Below are positions 25,175 to 33,872 of a DNA stretch of 64,000 bases, piece by piece. A program made the position numbers and the translations under genes. The DNA comes from Methylacidiphilum infernorum V4 (GTDB lineage Bacteria > Verrucomicrobiota > Verrucomicrobiia > Methylacidiphilales > Methylacidiphilaceae): NCBI RefSeq assembly GCF_000019665.1, contig NC_010794.1, positions 1,550,001-1,614,000 on the forward strand, in the 5' to 3' direction. The notes beneath the pieces were generated by a model. The model saw only the letters and a program-made list of their open reading frames with translations. It ran no database searches and was not told the DNA's origin. The stretch's first letter is position 1; each line of letters opens with the position of its first letter.

Positions 25175-28100
25175 ATGGACGAAGCTGAAACAAAAATTCA
25201 TGGAGGGCGGTGGGCCGGCAAATTTATCGGGTTCTTTTCCCAATCGAAGATCACCCCCCTTTTGGTTTTAGCTTCTATCCTTTTGGGGAGCTTTGCCCTC
25301 TACCAGCTTCCTCGAGAAGAAGAACCCCAAATTATCGTCCCCCTGTTCGATGTTTTTGTTTCCATGCCGGGAGCCAGTCCCCAGGAAGTGGAAAAAAGAA
25401 TTGTCACCAACGGCGAAAGGGTTTTCTGGCAGATCTCCGGCGTTGAATATGTTTATTCGACCGCGGCTCCCAACGGTGCCCTTTTTATTGTCCGATTCAA
25501 GGTTGGAGAAGATATGGAGAAAAGCTTGATCAAGCTTTATACCAAGATTTATTCCAACCTGGATTTCCTTCCACCGGGAGCATCCACGCCCTTGATAAAA
25601 ACAAGATCCATAGACGACGTTCCCATTCTTGCCCTTACTTTTTATAGCCTCAAGCGTTCGCCCTTGGAATTAAGAAGGATCGTAGCCACGCTCAGGGATA
25701 GCATCAATCATCTGCCCGATGTGTCTGAAACAACGATCATAGGGGGAAGAAAAAGGCAATTCCAGATATTTTTCGATCCCTCGAAAATCGCCAAAAGACT
25801 CCTTTCTCCCCAAGAAATCTATAAACTTATTCTCCAAACCAATGTAAGAATGCCGGCAGGACATATTGAGACAGAGCCAAGACTGATCGATGTCGAGCCA
25901 AATTCTTTTATCCAGAAAAAAGAAGACCTGGAAAATCTTGTTGTCGGGGTTAGTCAAGGACAGGTTGTTTACTTGAAGGACGTAGCCCAAATTGTCGATG
26001 GCCCGGATCAAGAAGAAAGAGAGGTAAGCCTCATAGCCGGTCCTTCATGGGATGAAAAAGAAAAGCTTTCAGGAAAAGTCTCCGCGGTCACCCTTTCCCT
26101 GGCAAAAAGAAAAGGATCAAATGCCACCTTTTTGGCTAACAAAATCCTGGGCACAATCAAAGAATTAGAAGGGAAGATACTCCCTAGCGATGTCCAATAT
26201 ATCATTACAAGAAATTATGGAGAAACGGCGGCGGATAAATCGAACGAACTGCTGAAACATATGGGTATAGCCATCGTCGGGGTGAGCCTACTCATCTGGT
26301 TTGCCCTAGGAATCAGAGCGGCCATCGTCGTGATTATCGCCATTCCCACAACCCTGGCATTAACCTTGCTTACCTTTTACATTTTCGGTTTTACGATCAA
26401 CAGGGTGACTCTTTTCGCCCTTATTTTTACCATCGGTATTCTCGTTGATGACCCTATAGTCGGCATTGAAAACATAGTCAGGCACATCCACTTAGCCGTC
26501 AACAAGGGTAAAAGCCTGCTCACAATCACCATCGGGGCCATGGAAGAGATTGTCAGCCCCCTTGTCTTGGCCACCATGGCGGTCATCGCAGCCATTTTGC
26601 CCATGGCTTTCGTCGGAGGTCTCATGGGACCCTACATGCGCCCCATACCTATAGGAGCCAGTGCAGCCATGATCTTTTCGATGCTGGTTTCTTTATCGGT
26701 CACTCCATGGGCAGCCGATCTCTTTCTCAAGGGGATCAAAGAAACAAAAGACAAAGGAGAGGATCTGCTCACCCGTATCTATAGATTTGTCATGACTCCC
26801 CTTATCTATAATCCTTTCATACGCATTCTTTTCCTTTTGCTCCTCACCGTTCTTTTGCTCGGCGCGGTTGCCTTGATCCCTTTAAAAGTCGTCCGGGCCA
26901 AGATGTTGCCCTTCGACAACAAAAACGAATTCCAGGTCATCCTCAACATGCCGGAGGGCACTCCTGTTGAAAAAACCGAAGCGGTGCTGGACAAAATGGC
27001 TAAGGTCGCCCTGAGCCTCAAGGAAGTTAAAAATATTGAAATCCAGGCCGGAACCCACTCTCCCTATAATTTTAACGGGCTCATCCGGCATTATTTTCTC
27101 CGGGAAAATCCCTACCAAGGCGACCTCCAGGTTAACCTGGTGGATAAGCATAAAAGAAAAAGACAAAGCCACGACATTGCCGAAAGCATCCGCAAAGAGA
27201 TTAATGCCATCGCCCATGCTGAAGGGGCTCACGCCCAAGTAGCCGAAGTTCCTCCAGGCCCCCCCGTCCTCTCCACGCTTGTTCTTGAAGTCTACGGCCC
27301 TGATTTCATCGAGAGAAGAAATTTAGCTCTTAAACTGGAGCAACTCTTGAAAGATACTCCCGGGATTACCGACATTGCCACCTACGAAGAAGCCGATTTT
27401 CCCTTGGAAAGGCTTGATGTTGACATCGTCAAATCTTCTTTAAACGGCCTTTCTTCGGAGCTTATCGCCCAATCCATCGCGATCGCTTTACATGGGAAAA
27501 GTCCCGGCCTGGCCCATCTCAAGGATGAGCCGGAGCCGGTAGACATCCTTGTCCGGTTGCCCAAGGAAGACAGGTCCAAGGATAGCCCCGCCCTTTCTAT
27601 ATCTTTACTTTCACGGTTCATGAGGCTTATACCGATTGATACCCTTGTGAGCAAGATTATGGGCTATCAGCACCATTCCTTGTATCATAAAAACCTCATG
27701 CCCGTCTCTTATGTTCTTGCCGATGTGACAAACGAGGTCGGCAGTCCCGTTTATGCGATCATCGATTTTCAGAAAAAATTAAGTCAAATTCGGGGACCTG
27801 ACGGGAAACCCCTAGAAATTCTTTTCACCCACCAGCCTATCAACCCCCTTTCTTGGGCCGTAAAGTGGGATGGAGAATGGCAGGTCACCTACGAAGTGTT
27901 TAGAGACTTGGGGACGGCTTTCGGAATCGTTTTAGTGCTCATTTTCATCCTTGTCGTAGGCTGGTTCCAATCCTTTAAAACTCCCTGGGCGGTCATGCTT
28001 CCCATCCCCTTGTCTCTTGTGGGTATATTGCCCGCCCACTGGCTTACGGGAATGTTTTTCACCGCTACGTCCATGATCGGCATGATCGCCGGGGCGGGAA

Positions 28101-28426
28101 TCGTTGTCAGAAATGCGATTATATTGGTTGACTTCATAGAATTGCGTTTAGCCCATGGGGATAAACTTGAAGAAGCCGTGATAGAAGCCGGAGCCGTTAG
28201 ATTTAGGCCCATGCTTCTCACCGCCTCTTCAGTCATTGTCGGCAGCTCGGTCATCCTCTTTGACCCGATATTCCAGGGTATGGCTTTATCCTTGATGGCC
28301 GGGGAAATCGCCTCAACCCTATTGTCCAGAACGGCCGTGCCCGTCTTTTATTACCTTCTTATGAAAAAAAAGAAAGGGGGACAAAAAGAAAGCCCTCTTT
28401 CCAGGCCTGCCTCCGTCCAGGCATAA
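25175..28426 (+). CDS. RND-type efflux transporter permease
   Basis: Inner-membrane proton antiporter of 1083 residues with the AcrB-type plan: TM1, large periplasmic loop, TM2-7, second loop, TM8-12. TM4 carries the proton-relay pair VDDPIVGIENIVRHI (two Asp). The TM10 lysine of AcrB is Arg here (GIVVRNAIILVDF). The N-terminal PREEEPQI and MPGASPQEVEKRI segments are typical of a broad bacterial HAE-like group rather than of the heavy-metal CusA group. Substrate unknown. It starts two bases after the TolC-like gene, so translation is coupled. No adaptor (HlyD-like) gene is adjacent. Confidence 0.92.
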   Translation: MDEAETKIHGGRWAGKFIGFFSQSKITPLLVLASILLGSFALYQLPREEEPQIIVPLFDVFVSMPGASPQEVEKRIVTNGERVFWQISGVEYVYSTAAPNGALFIVRFKVGEDMEKSLIKLYTKIYSNLDFLPPGASTPLIKTRSIDDVPILALTFYSLKRSPLELRRIVATLRDSINHLPDVSETTIIGGRKRQFQIFFDPSKIAKRLLSPQEIYKLILQTNVRMPAGHIETEPRLIDVEPNSFIQKKEDLENLVVGVSQGQVVYLKDVAQIVDGPDQEEREVSLIAGPSWDEKEKLSGKVSAVTLSLAKRKGSNATFLANKILGTIKELEGKILPSDVQYIITRNYGETAADKSNELLKHMGIAIVGVSLLIWFALGIRAAIVVIIAIPTTLALTLLTFYIFGFTINRVTLFALIFTIGILVDDPIVGIENIVRHIHLAVNKGKSLLTITIGAMEEIVSPLVLATMAVIAAILPMAFVGGLMGPYMRPIPIGASAAMIFSMLVSLSVTPWAADLFLKGIKETKDKGEDLLTRIYRFVMTPLIYNPFIRILFLLLLTVLLLGAVALIPLKVVRAKMLPFDNKNEFQVILNMPEGTPVEKTEAVLDKMAKVALSLKEVKNIEIQAGTHSPYNFNGLIRHYFLRENPYQGDLQVNLVDKHKRKRQSHDIAESIRKEINAIAHAEGAHAQVAEVPPGPPVLSTLVLEVYGPDFIERRNLALKLEQLLKDTPGITDIATYEEADFPLERLDVDIVKSSLNGLSSELIAQSIAIALHGKSPGLAHLKDEPEPVDILVRLPKEDRSKDSPALSISLLSRFMRLIPIDTLVSKIMGYQHHSLYHKNLMPVSYVLADVTNEVGSPVYAIIDFQKKLSQIRGPDGKPLEILFTHQPINPLSWAVKWDGEWQVTYEVFRDLGTAFGIVLVLIFILVVGWFQSFKTPWAVMLPIPLSLVGILPAHWLTGMFFTATSMIGMIAGAGIVVRNAIILVDFIELRLAHGDKLEEAVIEAGAVRFRPMLLTASSVIVGSSVILFDPIFQGMALSLMAGEIASTLLSRTAVPVFYYLLMKKKKGGQKESPLSRPASVQA

Positions 28427-28524
28427 GGGCGGAGAAGGATTGATCCTTGAACTGTAAGTTCATGTAATATCCAGTTGATTTTATCCTTTACCCTGTTTAT
28501 TCTATTATTAGAAAGGAGGCAAAG

Positions 28525-28743
28525 ATGAGCATCGAAAGGAAAATTAGAGCTTTAGCGGGCAGTTTAGTGTTAATCAGCTTGGGGCTTTCTTTTCTAAGCA
28601 AGTGGTGGCTTTTGCTCACCGCTTTTGTAGGGTTGAACTTGTTTCAATCCGCTTTTAGCGGGTTTTGTCCCGCAGAAATCGTGTTGAAAAAATTAGAAGA
28701 AAAAAAACATTCCCCAGCTCCTCAAAAAGAAGCCCATTCTTAA
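28525..28743 (+). CDS. Small membrane protein, DUF2892 (YgaP-like transmembrane domain)
   Basis: 72 residues with two close hydrophobic segments (about residues 12-45). The pattern NIERxIRxxxGxxLI, then TAFVGLNLFQSAFxGFCP, is that of DUF2892, the C-terminal membrane part of YgaP-type sulfurtransferases and a common stand-alone protein. The Cys in GFCP is the conserved one. An ideal AGGAGG lies eight bases before the ATG. The tail is charged. Function not known. It is 98 bases behind the RND gene and is followed by a strong inverted repeat. Confidence 0.8.
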   Translation: MSIERKIRALAGSLVLISLGLSFLSKWWLLLTAFVGLNLFQSAFSGFCPAEIVLKKLEEKKHSPAPQKEAHS

Positions 28744-28798
28744 AACCAAGCTTAAAAAGCAGGAAGATCTCTTTCTTCCTGCCTTTAAGTCTTGGTTT
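28743..28798. terminator. Long inverted repeat, two-way terminator
   Basis: AAACCAAGCTTAAAAAGCAGGAAGA (28743-28767) pairs with TCTTCCTGCCTTTAAGTCTTGGTTT (28774-28798) with only a few mismatches, around a six-base loop. It lies between two convergent genes (DUF2892 and proS) and has A-rich and T-rich ends, fitting a terminator used from both sides. Confidence 0.75.
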
Positions 28799-28825
28799 AA
28801 AGTCTAAAGTAAACAGAAAGCTTCT

Positions 28826-30364
28826 TTAATAGGCTTTAGCAAAAACGACTCTTTGTTGACTGGGATTGCCCGAAAAAGGACAGGTTCCCTGTTTGTCTTC
28901 TTTATCCTGTTCAAAAGGAATACAGCGAATAGTAATCTTTAGATCCTCTTTCAGTTTTTCTTCCGTTTCCCTGGATCCATCCCAGTGGGTATAGGCAAAG
29001 CCGCCCGTGGTTTCTTTACCCTGCTGATCCTGGGAGGAGAAAAACGCATAAAATTCTTCTTTAGAATCTATAAACCGGCTGTTATCTTGGAGGAAGTTTT
29101 CGGCCCGGGCATAAATCTCCTTCTGTATATCCGCAAGCAAGGCGGGCAGTCTCTCCAGAAACCCTTCAAAAGTGAACTGCTCCCTCTCTTTTAATTCTTT
29201 GTCTCTTCTTTTTACGGTCAGCAACCTTGAAGAGACTTCTTGGGGACCAATTTCCACCCGCAAAGGAACGCCCTTTTTTATCCACTCCCAAGACTTGACC
29301 CCACCCCCCATTTCTCTTTTATCTACTTCTACCCTGAGCTTTTCTCCGGCAAAATCGATCTTTTCTATTTCCCCTGCTATTTGATGGGCAAAATCCAAAA
29401 TTTTCGTTTTGTCTTCCTCTTTTTTCACCAAGGGAAGGATAACGACCTGGAGTGGAGCAACCGTTGGGGGAAGTACCAAGCCGTTATCATCCCCGTGAGC
29501 CATGATCAGTGTCCCAATAAGCCTTGTACTTACTCCCCAGCTAGAGGTCCAGGCAAATTGCATCTTCCCTTCCTTGTCGAGAAACCGGATGTTATTCGCT
29601 TTTGAAAAGTTTTGACCGAGGAAATGAGAAGTTCCTACCTGTACAGCCTTTCTATCCTGGACCATCGCTTCAAGAGTATAGGTGTTATCCGCCCCGGGGA
29701 ACCTTTCACTTTCGGGCTTCTCCCCGACAATTACCGGCAAGGCTAAATAGCCGCGCATAAATTCTTCATAGAGTTTGACAATAGAAAGAGCTTCTTGCCG
29801 GGCTTCCTCGGGGCTGGCATGGACCGTGTGGCCTTCTTGCCAAAGAAACTCGGTGGTTCTCAAAAAAAGCCTCGGTCTCATCTCCCACCTTACCACGTTG
29901 GCCCACTGGTTAATCAGTAGGGGTAAGTCACGGTAAGATTGAATCCACCTCGAAAAGGCTGCTCCTATTATGGTTTCAGAGGTCGGCCTGATAACCAGCG
30001 GTTCAGTAAGAGGCGAGGCGGGATGAAGCTTGCCGTCAACTCCTTTTTCAAGCCTATGATGGGTAACCACGGCGCATTCCTTGGCAAAACCCTCCACGTG
30101 TTCAGCTTCCTTTTGGAGATACTCCAGAGGAATAAAAAGGGGAAAATACACGTTCTTATGGCCCGTTTTTTTAATGCGCAGATCGAGTTCTTTTTGGATC
30201 CGTTCCCACAAGGCATAACCCCAGGGTTTGATGATCATGCAACCCCTCACCTCGGAATTTTCCGCAAGGTCTGCCGCCGCAATCACCTGCTGGTACCATT
30301 CGGGGAAATCCTCGCTGCGTCTAGGACTTATGGCATACTCTCTTTTGGGATTCATGCTCGACAT
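28826..30364 (-). CDS. proS: Prolyl-tRNA synthetase, archaeal/eukaryotic type (ProS type 3)
   Basis: Charges tRNA-Pro with proline. Class II motifs are visible: motif 1-2 region NVVRWEMRPRLFLRTTEFLWQEGHTVH, and motif 3 TSSWGVSTRLIGTLIMAHGDDNGL. The 512-residue length, the lack of the bacterial editing insertion, and the extreme C-terminus VVFAKAY ending in Tyr mark the archaeal/eukaryotic class. The C-terminal zinc domain seems reduced (CPFSG where C..CG is usual). The start could be either Met; MSSM gives the full length. Converges with the DUF2892 gene. Confidence 0.95.
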   Translation of the reverse strand: MSSMNPKREYAISPRRSEDFPEWYQQVIAAADLAENSEVRGCMIIKPWGYALWERIQKELDLRIKKTGHKNVYFPLFIPLEYLQKEAEHVEGFAKECAVVTHHRLEKGVDGKLHPASPLTEPLVIRPTSETIIGAAFSRWIQSYRDLPLLINQWANVVRWEMRPRLFLRTTEFLWQEGHTVHASPEEARQEALSIVKLYEEFMRGYLALPVIVGEKPESERFPGADNTYTLEAMVQDRKAVQVGTSHFLGQNFSKANNIRFLDKEGKMQFAWTSSWGVSTRLIGTLIMAHGDDNGLVLPPTVAPLQVVILPLVKKEEDKTKILDFAHQIAGEIEKIDFAGEKLRVEVDKREMGGGVKSWEWIKKGVPLRVEIGPQEVSSRLLTVKRRDKELKEREQFTFEGFLERLPALLADIQKEIYARAENFLQDNSRFIDSKEEFYAFFSSQDQQGKETTGGFAYTHWDGSRETEEKLKEDLKITIRCIPFEQDKEDKQGTCPFSGNPSQQRVVFAKAY

Positions 30365-30554
30365 AGATCTATAACCTCTTCTTTTGGCTTGGCTTCCCTA
30401 CCCCTTGGTAGAGTTGTCACAAAAGCAATAACCGCAAGCTCCACGGTAAAAAACATGATGGAAAATTATTGTAAAGGCCGATGAGGATCAAGAACAGTGT
30501 ATATTTATTTTTTCCTACTTGAATCTCCGCTTTTTATCTTTTACTCCTTATAGA

Positions 30555-30842
30555 ATGGAAAAGCTTTCGATGGATATAGAATATGTTGCCGATCTGGCAA
30601 GGATATCTCTAAGCCCTGATGAAAAAAAAATTTTCGGTGAGCAGTTTTCCTCGATTCTCGACTATATTGAGAAACTCAAGGAAGTGAAAATTGACGATGT
30701 CGTTCTAAAAGGAGAAGAAGAGGGCTTTGAAAACAACCTGCGCGAAGACATTCCCTTAAAGAGCTTCACCGTGGAAGAAGCCCTTCGTAATGCTCCGAGT
30801 GAATTTAATAACCTATTTATCGTACCGAAGATCATAGAGTGA
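30555..30842 (+). CDS. gatC: Asp-tRNA(Asn)/Glu-tRNA(Gln) amidotransferase subunit C
   Basis: Small scaffold subunit of GatCAB, which converts Glu-tRNA(Gln) or Asp-tRNA(Asn) to the amidated form. The sequence IEYVADLARISLSPDEKKIF and LREDIPLKSFTVEEALRNAPS are the GatC signatures. I chose the ATG at 30555 (95 residues, normal length). A TTG 12 codons upstream would add a non-conserved stretch. It overlaps gatA by four bases. Confidence 0.93.
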   Translation: MEKLSMDIEYVADLARISLSPDEKKIFGEQFSSILDYIEKLKEVKIDDVVLKGEEEGFENNLREDIPLKSFTVEEALRNAPSEFNNLFIVPKIIE

Positions 30843-32323
30843 AATTGTTTGAACTTTCAGTCAAAGAGCTTCGGAGGCTTCTTGTTCAAAAAGAAGTCAG
30901 TCCGTTGGAAGTTGTTGAAAACCTCCTTTGCAGAATAGCGGAAGTCGACCCCAAGATTTTCGCTTACATCTATCTCAACCATGAAAGAGCCCTTGAAGCT
31001 TCCAAGAAAGCAGACATTTCTCTTCCCCTGGGAGGTGTGCCCGTAGCCATAAAAGACAACATTAACGTGCTTGGCGAGCCTTGCCGGTGCGCTTCCCGTA
31101 TCCTGGAGGGTTACCTCGCTCCTTACGATAGCACCGTCATCGAGAAGTTAAAAAAAGCGGGAGCCATTTTGCTGGGAAGAACAAACATGGATGAATTCGC
31201 CATGGGATCTTCCACGGAAAATTCTTCGGTGGGGATAACCCGCAACCCCTGGAATACCGAGAGAGTCCCTGGAGGAAGTAGTGGAGGTTCTGCTGCGGCG
31301 GTCGCCGCCCATGAAGCCTTCTGTGCCCTTGGAAGCGATACGGGAGGCTCCATTCGCCAGCCTGCTGCTTTTTGTGGTTGCGTTGGACTCAAGCCCACCT
31401 ACGGGAGAGTCTCTCGATATGGCCTGACGGCTTTTGCTTCCAGTTTAGACCAGATCGGACCGATAACGAAGACCGTCGAAGATGCCGCCTTACTCCTCGA
31501 GGTCATCTCGGGCTTCGATCCCTTTGACAACACTTCTGAAAAGCTACCCGTCCCCCGTTTTTCGGAGCTGCTCGAGAACCGTCCTCTTAAAGACTTTGTG
31601 CTGGGAATACCCAAGGAGTATTTCATCGAGGGCATTGACGGGGAAGTACGCCAAGCCCTCAGCCAAGTCATCGGCCATTATGAAAAGCTAGGGGTAAAAA
31701 TTGAAGAAGTTTCCTTACCCCATACTCCTTATGCGGTCGCCACTTATTATATTCTTGCCACTGCCGAAGCCTCCGCCAATCTGGCCAGGTTCGATGGTAT
31801 CCGCTACGGGAAACGGGCCAAAAATTACAACGATCTCATCGATTATTACGGCAAAACAAGGGATGAAGGTTTTGGCTCCGAAGTCAAAAGGAGAATTCTG
31901 CTTGGAACTTATGTCCTGAGCTCGGGCTATTACGATGCCTATTACCTGCGTGCTTTAAAGGTCAAGGAAAAGATTAAGCAGGACTTTTCCTTGGCTTTTC
32001 AAAAATGCCAAGCCCTCTTAACCCCCACCTCGCCCTTTTGTGCTTTTCGCATTGGTGAAAAAACAAGCGATCCCTTGCAGATGTACTTAGCCGATATATT
32101 TACGATCGCCGTTAATCTTGCGGGGATTTGTGCCCTCTCTATTCCCTGTGGACGATCCACCGAAGGATTGCCCATCGGGTTCCAGCTCATCGGACCGGCA
32201 TGGAAAGAAGAAACTATTTTGGCTTTAGGTTATATTTATCAGAAAACCACGGGTTGGGTTCCACCCCTACCCCCTCTAGGAGGACCAACGGGTGGAGGGG
32301 GTGCCGATGGCCTACCCCTGTAG
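30839..32323 (+). CDS. gatA: Asp-tRNA(Asn)/Glu-tRNA(Gln) amidotransferase subunit A
   Basis: Amidase subunit that releases ammonia from glutamine for GatB. The Ser-cisSer-Lys triad is visible: VAIKDNINV (Lys near residue 73), GGSSGGSAAAVA (cis-Ser), and DTGGSIRQPAAFCG (nucleophile). Starts at a GTG in GTGA overlapping gatC. 494 residues. The last 20 or so residues form a Pro/Gly-rich tail (PPLPPLGGPTGGGGADG) absent from most GatA proteins. The DNA there contains CCCCCT / AGGGGG complementary runs and may be a recent extension. Confidence 0.96.
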   Translation: MKLFELSVKELRRLLVQKEVSPLEVVENLLCRIAEVDPKIFAYIYLNHERALEASKKADISLPLGGVPVAIKDNINVLGEPCRCASRILEGYLAPYDSTVIEKLKKAGAILLGRTNMDEFAMGSSTENSSVGITRNPWNTERVPGGSSGGSAAAVAAHEAFCALGSDTGGSIRQPAAFCGCVGLKPTYGRVSRYGLTAFASSLDQIGPITKTVEDAALLLEVISGFDPFDNTSEKLPVPRFSELLENRPLKDFVLGIPKEYFIEGIDGEVRQALSQVIGHYEKLGVKIEEVSLPHTPYAVATYYILATAEASANLARFDGIRYGKRAKNYNDLIDYYGKTRDEGFGSEVKRRILLGTYVLSSGYYDAYYLRALKVKEKIKQDFSLAFQKCQALLTPTSPFCAFRIGEKTSDPLQMYLADIFTIAVNLAGICALSIPCGRSTEGLPIGFQLIGPAWKEETILALGYIYQKTTGWVPPLPPLGGPTGGGGADGLPL

Positions 32324-32351
32324 AGCTTTAACCGCATAACCGTTTGCTATT

Positions 32352-33809
32352 ATGGACTATGAAGCGATAATTGGCTTAGAAGTTCACGTTCAGCTAAAAA
32401 CTCAAACCAAGCTTTTTTGCGGCTGCGCCGTTGAATATGGAGCAACACCCAACAGCCGGGTTTGCCCCGTCTGCTTGGGGTTACCCGGTGCACTGCCCTC
32501 GCCCAATAAAGAGGCCATTATCCTGACAATCCAAACGGGGTTAATGCTTGGATCTGAAATCGCCCGCAGAGGAAAATTCGATAGGAAAAATTACTTCTAT
32601 CCGGACATGCCCAAGAATTACCAGATTTCACAGTACGATCAACCCCTTTGCAAAGGCGGTTCTGTCCAACTCTACCCTTTAGCTTTTCCCAAGGATGCTC
32701 AAAAGGATCCCCAAGCCCAGGAGAGGAAAAAAATCCGGATCGTCAGGGTCCATCTTGAAGAAGACGTGGGAAAATCCTTTCATTTCGATGAAAATAGCGG
32801 GATAGATTTTAACCGTGCCGGCACACCCTTAATGGAAATCGTCTCGGAGGCGGATATCCGGAGTCCTGAAGAGGCTTTTGCTTACCTTTCCGCTCTCCGT
32901 CAAATACTCAGGTACGGAAATGTAAGCGATTGTGACATGGAAAAAGGCCAGCTTCGATGCGATGTCAACGTGAGTGTTAAACCCGCTGGAGAAAAAAAAT
33001 GGGGAACGAAGTGCGAGATAAAGAATCTCAACAGCATTAGTGCGGTGCGCAAGGCTTTAAAATATGAAATTCAAAGACAAATTCATGTTTTATCCACGGG
33101 GAGCAAGATATCCCAGGAAACCCTCCGATGGGATGATTTAAGAGGTCAAACGGTTCCCATGAGGACCAAGGAATACGCCCACGACTACAGGTATTTTCCC
33201 GATCCTGATCTGCTTACCGTCGTTACCGAAGGAGAACTGGTTGCCGAGGCCAAGAAAAGGATCCCTGAACTGCCCGAACAAAAAAAACAAAGGCTCTGCG
33301 AAGTCTACCGGTTGAACGAATATCAATCCAGCGTTTTAGCCTCGGATCCGCAACTGGCCGACTATTTCGAAAAGGCCGCTTCCACGGCATCGAATAAAGT
33401 GGCCGTAGCCAATTTCCTTATTAATGATTACCTAGCCGTGGCTTCGGATCTTGAAACGGCCGTTCCCATCCCTGCGGAATATTTTTCAGAGCTTTCCAAC
33501 CTCGTTGAACAGGGAAAGCTCCACATGAAGCAAGCCAAGGAGATCGTCAAGGTGATGGTCGCCGAAAAGAAAAGCCCTGCGGCAATCGTCCAAGAACAAG
33601 GAATAGGACAGATTACCAGTGTCGAGGTGCTCCAAGGGCTATGCCGGGAAGCCATCGAGGCCAACCCCAAGAGCGTGTCCGATTACAGGTCCGGGAAGTT
33701 AGCCGCTCTCAACGCCTTGAAGGGCTACGTCATGAAAAAAACAAAAGGGCAAGCCAACCCCCAGATCGTGCACGATCTTTTAGAAAAAACACTAAAAGAA
33801 ACGGGCTAA
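32352..33809 (+). CDS. gatB: Asp-tRNA(Asn)/Glu-tRNA(Gln) amidotransferase subunit B
   Basis: Kinase/transamidase subunit of GatCAB. The N-terminal cradle shows IGLEVHVQLKTQTKLFCGC, VCPVCLGLPGALP (zinc-binding Cys), FDRKNYFYPDMPKNYQISQ and HLEEDVGKS. The later KCEIKNLNSISAVRKALKYEI and YRYFPDPDL are further markers, and the C-terminal YqeY-like tail domain follows. 485 residues. 28 bases behind gatA. With gatC and gatA it makes a complete operon. Confidence 0.97.
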   Translation: MDYEAIIGLEVHVQLKTQTKLFCGCAVEYGATPNSRVCPVCLGLPGALPSPNKEAIILTIQTGLMLGSEIARRGKFDRKNYFYPDMPKNYQISQYDQPLCKGGSVQLYPLAFPKDAQKDPQAQERKKIRIVRVHLEEDVGKSFHFDENSGIDFNRAGTPLMEIVSEADIRSPEEAFAYLSALRQILRYGNVSDCDMEKGQLRCDVNVSVKPAGEKKWGTKCEIKNLNSISAVRKALKYEIQRQIHVLSTGSKISQETLRWDDLRGQTVPMRTKEYAHDYRYFPDPDLLTVVTEGELVAEAKKRIPELPEQKKQRLCEVYRLNEYQSSVLASDPQLADYFEKAASTASNKVAVANFLINDYLAVASDLETAVPIPAEYFSELSNLVEQGKLHMKQAKEIVKVMVAEKKSPAAIVQEQGIGQITSVEVLQGLCREAIEANPKSVSDYRSGKLAALNALKGYVMKKTKGQANPQIVHDLLEKTLKETG

Positions 33810-33872
33810 ATAAACCTTTGAATCCTTGAATATTGCAGTCCTTCTTGTAATCAAGGCTCCAAGCACTATAGC

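Noticed and set aside
29939-30484. 181-codon plus-strand frame
   Set aside because: Antisense to the proS N-terminal half; no independent evidence.
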